A stretch of DNA of 12,576 nt, from NCBI GenBank assembly GCA_037189665.1, contig JBBCIV010000238.1, forward strand, positions 1 to 12,576, in the 5' to 3' direction. The notes under the pieces are model-generated. The model was given only the letters and a program-made list of their open reading frames with translations. It did no database searches and had not been told where the DNA came from. Position 1 is the stretch's first letter. Each line of letters starts with the position of its first letter. This document shows positions 1 through 6,526 of this stretch, piece after piece. Source of the stretch: BPJO01 sp037189665. GTDB lineage: Bacteria > Planctomycetota > Phycisphaerae > Tepidisphaerales > Tepidisphaeraceae. Made by a program: the position numbers and the translations under genes.

Positions 1-950
1 GCGTCGACCAGCTTCTTGAACTGGTCTTCGCCGTGGTAGACGCCGCAGATGGCGCCGCCGGAGCCGGCGAACTTGGCGCTGGCGCCGGCGGCGCGGGCGA
101 CGTCGATCATGCGCTGGTTCTCGGGGGCGATCTGCATGATCGTTTTGCGGATCTCGAAGTTTTCGTTGGTCACCTTGTGCAGTTCGTCCCAGTCGCCCTT
201 GAGCACCGCGGCCCGGCCGCGATCGGTGAGGTCGCGGTACTTCTGCATCGCGCCGACGACCGTCGGATCGCCTTTTTCGAACAACTGCTTCAGGTTGCGG
301 TGGGTGATGTCGCTCACCTCCGCCCGGTCGGCATCGAATGCCACGTACAACGGCGGGGCGGGGTTGGGCTTCAGCTCTTCGTATTCGCCGTAGCCGCGGG
401 CGTCCATGAGCTTCTTGTCGAAGTCCATGAACACCATGCCCTCGTACACTTGAATAACGCGATCCTGAAGGCCGGCGGTAATGCCGAGCTCGTCTTTTTC
501 AGAACTCAGCACGACAGACGGGAAGACGGCTTTCGGAATTTCCACCTCGTACCACTTCGACAGCGCCCGCATCGTCGCGACGATGATGCTGCTCGATCCG
601 CTCAGGCCGACGAGGCGGGGGATGTTTGTCTCAAACTGAAGGGTGAAGTTGCGGTCGTGCAGTTTGAGGTTGTTCTGCCTGGCGTAGTCGTGAAATTTCT
701 TCACCGCCGCCTTCATGAGGCGCTGGCCGCCGTAGTAGCCGAAGAGCTTCTGGTCGCGGAGGAAGTGCGACACCGTGTCGTACTTCGCGAAATCGCCGCT
801 GGTGGGCAGGATTTCGAAGTGGGGCGATTCCCACAACTTCACTGTGGCAGCGAAGTTACGAATGATGAACGAAATCGTCTTTCCAAAGTATCCGTCCGAG
901 GGGTTGCCGACGAGCCCGGCGCGGGCGTGGGCGTGAGCGGTGATTATCAT
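1..950 (-). CDS. GHMP-family sugar kinase, glucuronokinase-like (3' end cut off by window edge)
   Basis: Likely a cytosolic ATP-dependent kinase that phosphorylates the anomeric position of a sugar such as glucuronate. Reading from ATG at 950, 316 residues are visible with no stop before the edge. The N-terminus has ARAGLVGNPSDGYFGKT (about residues 9-25), the GHMP phosphate-binding loop is PRLVGLSGSSS (111-121), ELGITAGLQDRVIQVYEG follows (154-171), and the C-terminal GHMP motif AKFAGSGGAICG lies near 292-303. The GNPSDGY and LGI-AGLQDR-VQVY segments match plant glucuronokinase as I remember it, more than galactokinase or mevalonate kinase. No good Shine-Dalgarno sequence precedes the ATG; the frame is open further upstream, so the start is chosen because family homology begins at residues 2-10. 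It is divergent from clpS. The substrate is unproven; a heptose or other sugar 1-kinase is possible. Confidence 0.85.
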   Translation of the reverse strand, partial: MIITAHAHARAGLVGNPSDGYFGKTISFIIRNFAATVKLWESPHFEILPTSGDFAKYDTVSHFLRDQKLFGYYGGQRLMKAAVKKFHDYARQNNLKLHDRNFTLQFETNIPRLVGLSGSSSIIVATMRALSKWYEVEIPKAVFPSVVLSSEKDELGITAGLQDRVIQVYEGMVFMDFDKKLMDARGYGEYEELKPNPAPPLYVAFDADRAEVSDITHRNLKQLFEKGDPTVVGAMQKYRDLTDRGRAAVLKGDWDELHKVTNENFEIRKTIMQIAPENQRMIDVARAAGASAKFAGSGGAICGVYHGEDQFKKLVD

Positions 951-1085
951 GAGATAGGGGACAATCCGGTGATTTGCCTTGGGTGTCAAGTGTGAGCCCC
1001 TCGCCTGCGGTAGGGCGGATGAGGGATGTCACCACGTCAAAAATAGGTTGCATTCCTACCGCACGCTTGATTTGCTATCCACATC
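951..1085. promoter_or_regulatory. Divergent intergenic region between the GHMP kinase and clpS
   Basis: This 135-nt gap must drive both divergent genes. On the minus strand a consensus TTGACA (complement of 984-989) is followed after 17 nt by a poor -10 (GATTGT), about 15 nt before the kinase ATG. A 9-bp inverted repeat, TGCGGTAGG at 1006-1014 and CCTACCGCA at 1055-1063, flanks the middle of the gap and could be an operator or a transcript hairpin. No convincing -10 was found for clpS, and clpS lacks a clear ribosome binding site. Confidence 0.3.
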
Positions 1086-1433
1086 ATGTCGGAGACGCCG
1101 GTGGCCAAATCCGAGGGGATAGTCGGGGTTAAACCCGCCGACAAGAAGAAAAAGCCCAGGCACCTTCCCCCTTTCCATGTCGTACTGCTGGACGATAACG
1201 ATCATAGCTACGAATACGTGATGGAAATGCTGAAGTCGATCTTCGGCTACGACGAACCCAAGACGTTTACCATGGCCAAAGAGGTCGACAGCAAGGGCCG
1301 CGTGATCGTCTTTACCACGCACAAGGAACTGGCCGAGCTAAAACGCGATCAAATCCACGCTTACGGCACCGACTGGCGCGTCGCCACCTGCCAGGGGTCC
1401 ATGTCGGCGATCGTCGAACCGGCGGCGGACTAG
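1086..1433 (+). CDS. clpS: ClpS-family Clp protease adaptor (variant pocket)
   Basis: ClpS proteins bind the N-domain of ClpA/ClpC and hand over N-degron substrates for degradation in the cytosol. This 115-residue protein has a charged N-terminal tail (residues 1-28, lysine-rich around 20-25), then the ClpS fold: FHVVLLDDNDHSYEYVMEML (30-49), an EVDSKGR turn (66-72), and the helix ELAELKRDQIHAYG. These match ClpS segments such as VILVNDDYTPMEFV and AETKVAMVNKYA. The key pocket residues differ from E. coli: NDD (34-36) becomes DDN (36-38), and the pocket His66 aligns with Asp68. Recognition of the substrate N-terminus may therefore differ, or the protein may be a planctomycete-type ClpS with its own specificity. 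It stands alone, with no clpA or clpC in view. The ATG at 1086 has no strong ribosome binding site. Confidence 0.85.
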   Translation: MSETPVAKSEGIVGVKPADKKKKPRHLPPFHVVLLDDNDHSYEYVMEMLKSIFGYDEPKTFTMAKEVDSKGRVIVFTTHKELAELKRDQIHAYGTDWRVATCQGSMSAIVEPAAD

Positions 1434-1442
1434 AAGAAATGA

Positions 1443-1515
1443 TGAATGCGGAATGATGAGTGGTGAATGATCGATGCGGTGAGCAATGTTTTCACCACTC
1501 ATCATTTCGCATTCA
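1443..1515. repeat. Long hairpin repeat of GATGAATG type between convergent genes
   Basis: Arms of 25 nt at 1443-1467 and 1491-1515 are complementary except for one G-T wobble (1451/1507), around a 23-nt loop. The arms are built from ATGAATG, ATGATGAG and GGTGAATG units, which in translation give the HHSSFRIHHS-type strings I associate with spurious ORFs in planctomycete genomes. It sits between the stops of clpS (1433) and the convergent HtrA-like gene (1535), so it may act as a two-way transcript end or stabiliser. It has no flanking T-tract typical of an intrinsic terminator. Confidence 0.75.
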
Positions 1516-1534
1516 CCATTCTATGTCCGTCCTC

Positions 1535-2908
1535 TTACCCGCGCGGCGGCTCGATGCGGATGATTTGCGTGTTGCCTTGTCTCAGCACTTCCAGCACCAC
1601 GGGTTCGTTCGGGCGGTCCTTGCGGAAGGCTTTGTAGGTGTCCTCGAACTGCTTCACGCTTTCCACCGGCGTTTGGTTGACCTGCGTGACGAAATCGTTC
1701 AGTTGCATCTCGGCCGCCTGCGCGGCGCTTTGGGGGCGGATGAACGTGACCGCCACGCCCTTGCTGTCGCGGGGCAGCTTGCGGACGTAGGTGTCCTCGA
1801 ACACGGCGTCGCGCGTCGTGAAGCCCAGGTCTTCGGCGTAGAAGCGGGCGGCCTTATTGGCCTGGGCGGGGCGTTCGTCGAGGGTGATCTCGACGTTTTT
1901 CGGTTCGGCGCCCTTCTCGGTGATGACGCCGAGCGTCACCTTGTCGCCAACGTTCTTCTGGCTGAGCCTGCGAGTGAGGATCTGGGGAGCTTCTTCCGGC
2001 AGGTCGCCACGTTCGAGCGGTTTGCCTTCCAGGCTGATGATGATGTGGCCTTTCTTCAGGCCCGCCCGCTCGGCGCTGAAGCCGGGAATGACGTCGCCCA
2101 CCTGGATCGCCACCTGTCCTGCAAGGCCGTAGAACTCCGCCACGTTCTTGCTTAAGCCGGTTAATTGTGAGATGCCCATGAACGGTATCTTGATCGGCTC
2201 GCCCGCCTTCGGAGCGGCCGCCAGAGAGGGGATGAAGTCGCGGGCGGGTGTGTAAAGCCGTGCGGGGTTTTCGACGGTGGCGTAGGGGGCGCGCGGGTCG
2301 TTCAGCAGAACCGTTCGCTCGGGCTGGGAATTGACGAAGCCGATCGCCTCGCCCTTATCGTTGAACACCGGCGATCCGATCACGCTCAGCCCGCCGCCGG
2401 CGACGAGCGCCTGCGGCACGGGGCCGCGCAGGTTGGCGGCGACGGGGGCGGTGGTGAAATAGACGTTATACCCCGCGATCTTCGGCAACAGTCCCACCGC
2501 GTGCACCGATTCGCCGATGTCGGCGGCGACATCGACGAAGGTGATGGGCGTCCACTTGCGGTCGTCGGCCTTGGGTTTGACGTAGCTGACGCCGTACCGC
2601 TCGTCGCGGCCGAGGAATTCGGCGTCGATTTCGGTTTCGGGGTCGCCGGGCAGCATCAGTTTGAAATCGGTCATCTGCTCGTCCGGCAGGCCGCGGGGCG
2701 TGAGATCCTGGCTGAACATCACCAGCCCGTCTTCGCGAACGACCGTGCCCATGCCTGCGAAATCGCGACGTCCCAATTCGCCCGCGTAGGTGAACTGCAC
2801 GACCACCAACGACGGCTTGGCCTTCTCCATCAGGTCCGACGGCTTCGTCTGAGCGGCGGCGAACGAGGCGAACAGCAACGGCAGGGCGATGGCGACAGTG
2901 TGTTTCAT
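1535..2908 (-). CDS. HtrA-like pseudoprotease with two PDZ domains, exported
   Basis: A 457-residue protein with a signal peptide (MKHTVAIALPLLFASFAAAQ, cleavage likely after AAAQ), a trypsin-like domain (about 25-215) and two PDZ-like domains (about 225-340 and 355-455). Compared with the intact HtrA at 4703-6118, the His position falls in VMFSQDL (Asp68), the Asp position in YGVSY (Gly106), and the GNSGGPL serine position in SVIGSPVF (Ile177). All three catalytic residues are therefore absent and it should not be a serine protease. The reading frame is long and clean and the fold-forming glycines are kept, so it looks like a functional pseudoenzyme, perhaps a chaperone, scaffold or regulator of its active neighbour. 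The frame extends to 3028, but the extra 40 residues precede a clear signal peptide and cover a palindrome, so ATG at 2908 is preferred. No good ribosome binding site is seen. Confidence 0.85.
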   Translation of the reverse strand: MKHTVAIALPLLFASFAAAQTKPSDLMEKAKPSLVVVQFTYAGELGRRDFAGMGTVVREDGLVMFSQDLTPRGLPDEQMTDFKLMLPGDPETEIDAEFLGRDERYGVSYVKPKADDRKWTPITFVDVAADIGESVHAVGLLPKIAGYNVYFTTAPVAANLRGPVPQALVAGGGLSVIGSPVFNDKGEAIGFVNSQPERTVLLNDPRAPYATVENPARLYTPARDFIPSLAAAPKAGEPIKIPFMGISQLTGLSKNVAEFYGLAGQVAIQVGDVIPGFSAERAGLKKGHIIISLEGKPLERGDLPEEAPQILTRRLSQKNVGDKVTLGVITEKGAEPKNVEITLDERPAQANKAARFYAEDLGFTTRDAVFEDTYVRKLPRDSKGVAVTFIRPQSAAQAAEMQLNDFVTQVNQTPVESVKQFEDTYKAFRKDRPNEPVVLEVLRQGNTQIIRIEPPRG

Positions 2909-2967
2909 ACGGCCGAGGAGTTTATCCGAACTGCGCTTGGGATGCGCATCGGTCATCCTCGCCATAT

Positions 2968-2982
2968 CAAGACGGCGTCTTG
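2968..2982. promoter_or_regulatory. Perfect 15-nt palindrome upstream of the HtrA-like gene (candidate operator)
   Basis: CAAGACG and CGTCTTG are exact inverted copies around a single central base, ending 59 nt before the start codon at 2908. The position suits a repressor or activator site for the pseudoprotease gene. No clear -35/-10 pair was found beside it, and no second copy was noticed in the window. Confidence 0.35.
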
Positions 2983-3002
2983 CACGGCGATCGAAAAGGA
3001 CA

Positions 3003-3026
3003 GCCCCGATCGCGTCCGACCGGGGC
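3003..3026 (-). terminator. Candidate intrinsic terminator after the LEDR-motif gene
   Basis: On the minus strand GCCCCGGTCG and CGATCGGGGC form a 10-bp stem (one G-U pair) around a GACG tetraloop, followed by TGTCCTTTTCG. It lies 72 nt beyond the stop at 3098. The stem is strong but the T-tract is short and interrupted, so termination may be partial. It suggests that the HtrA-like gene at 2908 has its own promoter. Confidence 0.5.
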
Positions 3027-3097
3027 ATCCTGGGGGAAGGGGACAGCGGTGTTTCGCCCGGCCGTACTCTACCGGGCGGTTGCTTGCGGCAACGCGC

Positions 3098-3973
3098 TCA
3101 GCGGCGTGAGATGACCGACATCGACGCCGGCGATGTCGATCGACGCCGTTTCGACGTCCGCCGGAGGTGCCAGCCGGCGATCGTGGTGAGCACCAGCGTT
3201 GCGCCGGCAAGCAGGTTGCGCCAGAACGTCGTGAGCTGGATCGCATCGGTCGGGATCGATGCCAGCGGCAGGGCGTCGGCGACGAACGTTTGGTCGGCGG
3301 ATTGCGATGCTTTCGTTTCCGCCTCGGGCGCGGGCGTTTCCGTGGGCCGCGAAGTGTTGTTGAACTGGGCGAGCTCGCGCAGACGGCTGGCTTGATCGGC
3401 GTTGGCGGCATCGCCTGTGAGCGCGATCGGGATAGACGAGAACGGCTGCGCAACCGCGTGCGAAACCTGCACGGGAATGGTCGCCGGCTTGGCGATGGCC
3501 GAGACGACGGGGATCGGCCGATCTGCACGAACGACCGGCTCGGCGCGATTCGTCGTCGTCGTCGTGCCGTCCGCCGGCGTGCTCTGGATGTCGGTCACGT
3601 CCTCCAGACGTGACGGATCGATGGTCGTCGCAGCATCGTCGTGTGACGACGACGGCGACCGCTGCGCCTGCCCCGCCGGCAGGGCGTCGCCCAACGCCTG
3701 CGCCGTGGGCGGCGGTGATGTAGGTTCGTCGGCGCTCGCGCGTTCCGCCTGCGACGCCATCGCTTGCGGATCAATCCGCGTGACGAGGTTGCTGGGGAAC
3801 GACCGCGCCATCGACAGCACGATCCCGAACATCTGCACCCGCTCGCTCGCCTGCCCGAGGAATGCCGGCATGTGCGGTAAATCCATCGGCACGCCAGCGG
3901 CGAAAAGTTGGCGGTCCTCGAGCGATTCGATCGAAACAGGCTTATCGAGCGGAGTTTTTGGACGGTTGAGCAT
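3098..3973 (-). CDS. LEDR-motif protein with C-terminal membrane anchor, function unknown
   Basis: A 291-residue protein of unknown function. Near the N-terminus it carries SIESLEDRQLFAAG (about residues 14-27), which resembles the LEPR/LEDR-type motif at the start of many planctomycete secreted or surface proteins. The middle (about 70-250) is rich in Ala, Thr, Ser and Pro, looks disordered, and shows no domain I recognise. Near the C-terminus a hydrophobic stretch, NLLAGATLVLTTIAGWHL, is followed by an arginine/lysine cluster (RRTSKRRR), as expected for a membrane anchor with a cytoplasmic tail. Start choice: the frame opens at 4018, but ATG at 3973 has GAGGAG seven nucleotides upstream and places the motif at the usual distance from the N-terminus. 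It lies between the two HtrA-like genes on the same strand, 146 nt from the RDD gene stop. Confidence 0.7.
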   Translation of the reverse strand: MLNRPKTPLDKPVSIESLEDRQLFAAGVPMDLPHMPAFLGQASERVQMFGIVLSMARSFPSNLVTRIDPQAMASQAERASADEPTSPPPTAQALGDALPAGQAQRSPSSSHDDAATTIDPSRLEDVTDIQSTPADGTTTTTNRAEPVVRADRPIPVVSAIAKPATIPVQVSHAVAQPFSSIPIALTGDAANADQASRLRELAQFNNTSRPTETPAPEAETKASQSADQTFVADALPLASIPTDAIQLTTFWRNLLAGATLVLTTIAGWHLRRTSKRRRSTSPASMSVISRR

Positions 3974-4119
3974 AAGGGGACTCCTCGGTCCTGGGGCCGG
4001 TGACGGCGAGCACAACAAGTTGGTTACAACGCTCTCTTAGTGGGCACTTGGCCAGCGCGGTTTACGCGAAATGGTTTGTCGATCCATCATTTGGCGAATG
4101 ACACACGCGACATGGACGA

Positions 4120-4620
4120 TCAGTGTGGGTCGGCGGGCTTGGGAGGCGCGACTTCAAAACCGCGTTGTCCGTCTTCCGGATCGCGGGTGGAGATGAGCTT
4201 GGTGCCGAGCAGCCGGTCGAGCCAGCCTTGATCGGAATAGGCGTTGAACGCCAGCAATGCGATCCAAGCGACGGGCCATAGCGTGAGCATCCACGCAATG
4301 ACATTGACGAACGATGGCGGCGCAACACTGCCGGAGAGGAATATCGCGATGATTGACGGGCTAAGTAATCCCCCCCATTTCACGCAAGCGCGAATTGGCA
4401 ATGCCGCGACGATCGCCCGAGGTGTCCGGACGATGCGAACGCGTCCTGCTCGTTTCCCGACTGATCGTCCGGCGCAGGCTTCCTCAATGAATGGGATGAG
4501 GAAGATAAGCAGCGTGAGTTTCTCAAATTCGCCAGGATTGGCCTCGTAACCGAGCGATAGCTGGATGACGACGCCGATGCCGATCAGCGGCAACGTCGCG
4601 ACGACCGGCAAAAGGATCAT
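4120..4620 (-). CDS. RDD-family membrane protein, 5' end probably frameshifted
   Basis: RDD proteins are small multi-span membrane proteins of mostly unknown function, some linked to ion transport. The open frame from ATG 4620 gives 166 residues with hydrophobic segments at about 1-22, 36-46, 85-100 and 107-124. The RDD hallmarks are GRSVGKRAGRVRIVRTPRA in the middle (compare Q-T-x-GKR-x-x-x-x-RVVR) and GWLDRLLGTKLIST near the end (compare DRLxGTxVV). The first hallmark, an R...A...ID segment, is encoded upstream of 4620 as FNDRAVGGVID, in frame with this gene but without a normal start codon before a stop is reached. An ATG at 4691 would supply the missing N-terminus if one G were added to a run of six. 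It begins right after the stop of the active HtrA gene (4703), so the two are probably co-transcribed. Confidence 0.7.
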   Translation of the reverse strand: MILLPVVATLPLIGIGVVIQLSLGYEANPGEFEKLTLLIFLIPFIEEACAGRSVGKRAGRVRIVRTPRAIVAALPIRACVKWGGLLSPSIIAIFLSGSVAPPSFVNVIAWMLTLWPVAWIALLAFNAYSDQGWLDRLLGTKLISTRDPEDGQRGFEVAPPKPADPH

Positions 4621-4679
4621 GTCGATGACGCCGCCGACGGCGCGATCATTGAATGTGGCCTTGCGCGCATCCGGCCTCT

Positions 4680-4691
4680 CCCCCCGGACAT
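4680..4691 (-). other. Probable one-base frameshift at a run of six G before the RDD gene
   Basis: On the minus strand ATG at 4691 is followed by TCC, a run of six G (complement of 4680-4685), then AGAGG. As written this frame stops about 70 nt later. With seven G it reads MSGGERPDARKATF and then NDRAVGGVID, joining the RDD frame exactly and ahead of the ATG at 4620. The run is a typical site of sequencing error, or of slippage in vivo. Confidence 0.6.
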
Positions 4692-4702
4692 CACGGACAG
4701 GC

Positions 4703-6118
4703 CTAATACGTCACCTTTAGCACCGCGTCGCGCTGGCCGCGGCCTCGGGTGACCTGGATGAGGACTTGCGATTCCTTCTTCTTCACGCTGGCTTCGAAGA
4801 CGGCCGTGAATTGCTCGAGGTCGGCGATCTCGACACCGTTGACGAAGCGGATGACGTCGCCAGGTGCGAGGTCGGCCTTGTCGGCGGGGAAGCCGCGGGT
4901 CAGGCTGGTGACGACGACGCCGGCGTCATCGTCAAGTTGTTTGCCGTTGGCGTACGCACGGGTGACGTCGCGGATGCTGAGCCCCCAGGCTTTGGCCTCG
5001 CGTTCCTCGCCCACCGATGACTCGAGTTTTTCGGCGGTGAGGGCGAAGGCGAGCGGCTTGCCGGCGCGGAGCGCCTCGATCGTCACCTTCGACCCGATCG
5101 GCAATCGTGCGATGCGCTGGCGAGCGGGGGCGATCTCCTCGGGGAAGCGGACGTTGGTCGGCTCGCCGTTGATGGAGAGCAGGATGTCCTGCGGCCGAAT
5201 GCCCGCCTTGGCGGCGGGGGAGCCGCGATCAACGGAGTTCACGAGCACGCCTTTGTTGATGTCGATGTCGTAATACGTCTCCAGGTCCTGCAGCGGCTTG
5301 AGATCAATGCCGATGTCGGCCCGCGCGACGCGGCCCTTCTTTTCTGGCGCGGCGGAGCGAAGGATTTCGGTGATCACGGGCTTGGCGACGTCGATCGGGA
5401 TGGCGAAGTTCAGCGCTTGCCCCGGAATGCCGCGCGTGTTGATGCCGACGATCCTGCCGTCGAGGTCCACCAGTGGCCCGCCGGAGTTGCCGGGGGCGAT
5501 GGGGGTGTCCATCTGGATCCAGTTGCTGAAATCGCCGCTCTCGTATTCGCCTATTTTCTGGCGGCTGGGATAGAAGGTGCGTTCGGTGTTGGAGACGATG
5601 CCGAGCGTCATCGTGCGCGTGAGGCCGAATGGCGTGCCGATGGCGATCACGTCCTGTCCGACTTTCAGCGAGTGGCTGTCGCCAAGTTCGGCGTGCGCGA
5701 AGGTGATGTTTCGCTTTTTTACCTCCGCCATGTCGAGTTGGACGACGGCGAGGTCGGTCCAGTGGTCGTCCCCGATGAGCTTGGCGGGGACGCGTTCCTT
5801 GTTCCACAACGTGATGTAGATCTCCGCCGCCCGGCCGGCGACGTGGAAATTCGTCAGGATGTGGCCTTGGTCGTCGATGATCACGCCCGAGCCGATCCCG
5901 CGGTTCAGGGTGCGTTTGCCGTCGTTGTAAACCTCTTGGGCGACGTCCAGCCGGACAACGGTGGGGAAGACGCGTTTCGTGACGTCCACCACCCGCTGCG
6001 GCGTTGCCGACGGATACGGCTCGACCGCCGTTGAGGAATCGACCGTCGTCGACCGACAGCCGGAAAGCAGCAGCAGCGTAATGCCAGCAAGGCGAGCAAA
6101 AGAGAGGGGCGTCATCAT
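4703..6118 (-). CDS. HtrA/DegP-type serine endoprotease, predicted lipoprotein, two PDZ domains
   Basis: Degrades or refolds damaged envelope proteins. From ATG 6118 it has 471 residues: a lipoprotein signal (AGITLLLLSGC, Cys21 as the lipidated residue), a trypsin-like domain (about 45-255) and two PDZ domains (about 260-360 and 380-468). The triad is complete: His92 in LTNFHVAG, Asp122 in WTDLAVV, Ser212 in APGNSGGPL. The oxyanion and substrate-loop region is normal (IAIGTPFGL). PDZ carboxylate-binding strands are visible as DIDINKGVLV and DDDAGVVVTS. The frame runs on to 6151, but the lipobox is at the right distance only from the tandem ATGs at 6118/6115, so one of those is preferred. It heads a same-strand group with an RDD protein, a LEDR-motif membrane protein and a pseudoprotease paralogue. 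Lipidation suggests membrane anchoring rather than a free periplasmic oligomer. Confidence 0.92.
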   Translation of the reverse strand: MMTPLSFARLAGITLLLLSGCRSTTVDSSTAVEPYPSATPQRVVDVTKRVFPTVVRLDVAQEVYNDGKRTLNRGIGSGVIIDDQGHILTNFHVAGRAAEIYITLWNKERVPAKLIGDDHWTDLAVVQLDMAEVKKRNITFAHAELGDSHSLKVGQDVIAIGTPFGLTRTMTLGIVSNTERTFYPSRQKIGEYESGDFSNWIQMDTPIAPGNSGGPLVDLDGRIVGINTRGIPGQALNFAIPIDVAKPVITEILRSAAPEKKGRVARADIGIDLKPLQDLETYYDIDINKGVLVNSVDRGSPAAKAGIRPQDILLSINGEPTNVRFPEEIAPARQRIARLPIGSKVTIEALRAGKPLAFALTAEKLESSVGEEREAKAWGLSIRDVTRAYANGKQLDDDAGVVVTSLTRGFPADKADLAPGDVIRFVNGVEIADLEQFTAVFEASVKKKESQVLIQVTRGRGQRDAVLKVTY

Positions 6119-6262
6119 AAGTTCATCAGCAAAACGTGCCTGAAATTGCAAACCGCAGCGAGGAGGAGTGGCGGATCGCTTCCGAAAAACGCGAAAATCC
6201 TAAGATGCCAGATTATTCGGGAATAGCAAGGCCACGATTGTGGTTAGATGGGCGCATAAAAA

Positions 6263-6312
6263 TGTCGCGGGGTGGTGGAGAGGGGGGGACTCCACCGGGG
6301 ATACCCGCGACA
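6263..6312 (-). promoter_or_regulatory. Compound stem-loop in the HtrA mRNA leader, possible attenuator or 5' stabiliser
   Basis: Outer arms TGTCGCGGG (6263-6271) and CCCGCGACA (6304-6312) pair over 9 bp. Inside them GGTGGAG (6274-6280) and CTCCACC (6290-6296) pair over 7 bp around a loop containing seven G (seven C on the transcript). In the minus direction the structure is followed directly by TTTTT (complement of 6258-6262), giving it a terminator shape. The predicted start of transcription lies at or beside 6312, so the hairpin would be the first thing transcribed. Confidence 0.5.
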
Positions 6313-6318
6313 AGTGTT

Positions 6319-6346
6319 AATATACCTAATCAGATGAGATTGCCAA
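6319..6346 (-). promoter_or_regulatory. Sigma70-like promoter for the HtrA gene
   Basis: On the minus strand TTGGCA (complement of 6341-6346) and TATATT (complement of 6319-6324) are separated by 16 nt. Each hexamer differs from consensus at one position. Transcription would start near 6312 and leave a leader of about 190 nt before the ATG at 6118. Confidence 0.55.
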
Positions 6347-6369
6347 GAGCAAAGCAAAAAAATCTTGGC
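6342..6369. promoter_or_regulatory. Dyad overlapping the HtrA promoter -35 box (candidate operator)
   Basis: GCCAAGA (6342-6348) and TCTTGGC (6363-6369) are exact inverted copies with a 14-nt AT-rich spacer, so the centres of the arms are 21 bp apart, two helical turns. One arm covers the -35 hexamer, which suits repression or activation by a dimeric regulator. Confidence 0.35.
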
Positions 6370-6526
6370 GCATGACCCCATCGGCCCCGCATTTGCCTAC
6401 CACAAACCACAATAAGGGGGAACTATAACGCAAAAACCGGTGCAGTCAACGAATAACACAGTTACAATCTGAGGTGGGTCAATTTGAATTGTATGTTTCA
6501 ACGGGGACAGGACTTTTGAAAGACAC

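Noticed and set aside
33..995. A 320-codon plus-strand open frame opposite the GHMP kinase
   Set aside because: It is antisense to a clear kinase, its translation is low-complexity Ala/Val/Gly/Asp typical of GC-rich shadow frames, and it shows no domain.
2909..3028. Forty-codon N-terminal extension of the HtrA-like gene
   Set aside because: It precedes a textbook signal peptide, overlaps a palindrome and a terminator-like hairpin, and would bury the signal peptide inside the protein.
6136..6375. A 79-codon plus-strand ORF in the HtrA leader region
   Set aside because: It overlaps the HtrA start, leader hairpin and promoter, has no ribosome binding site and no domain.
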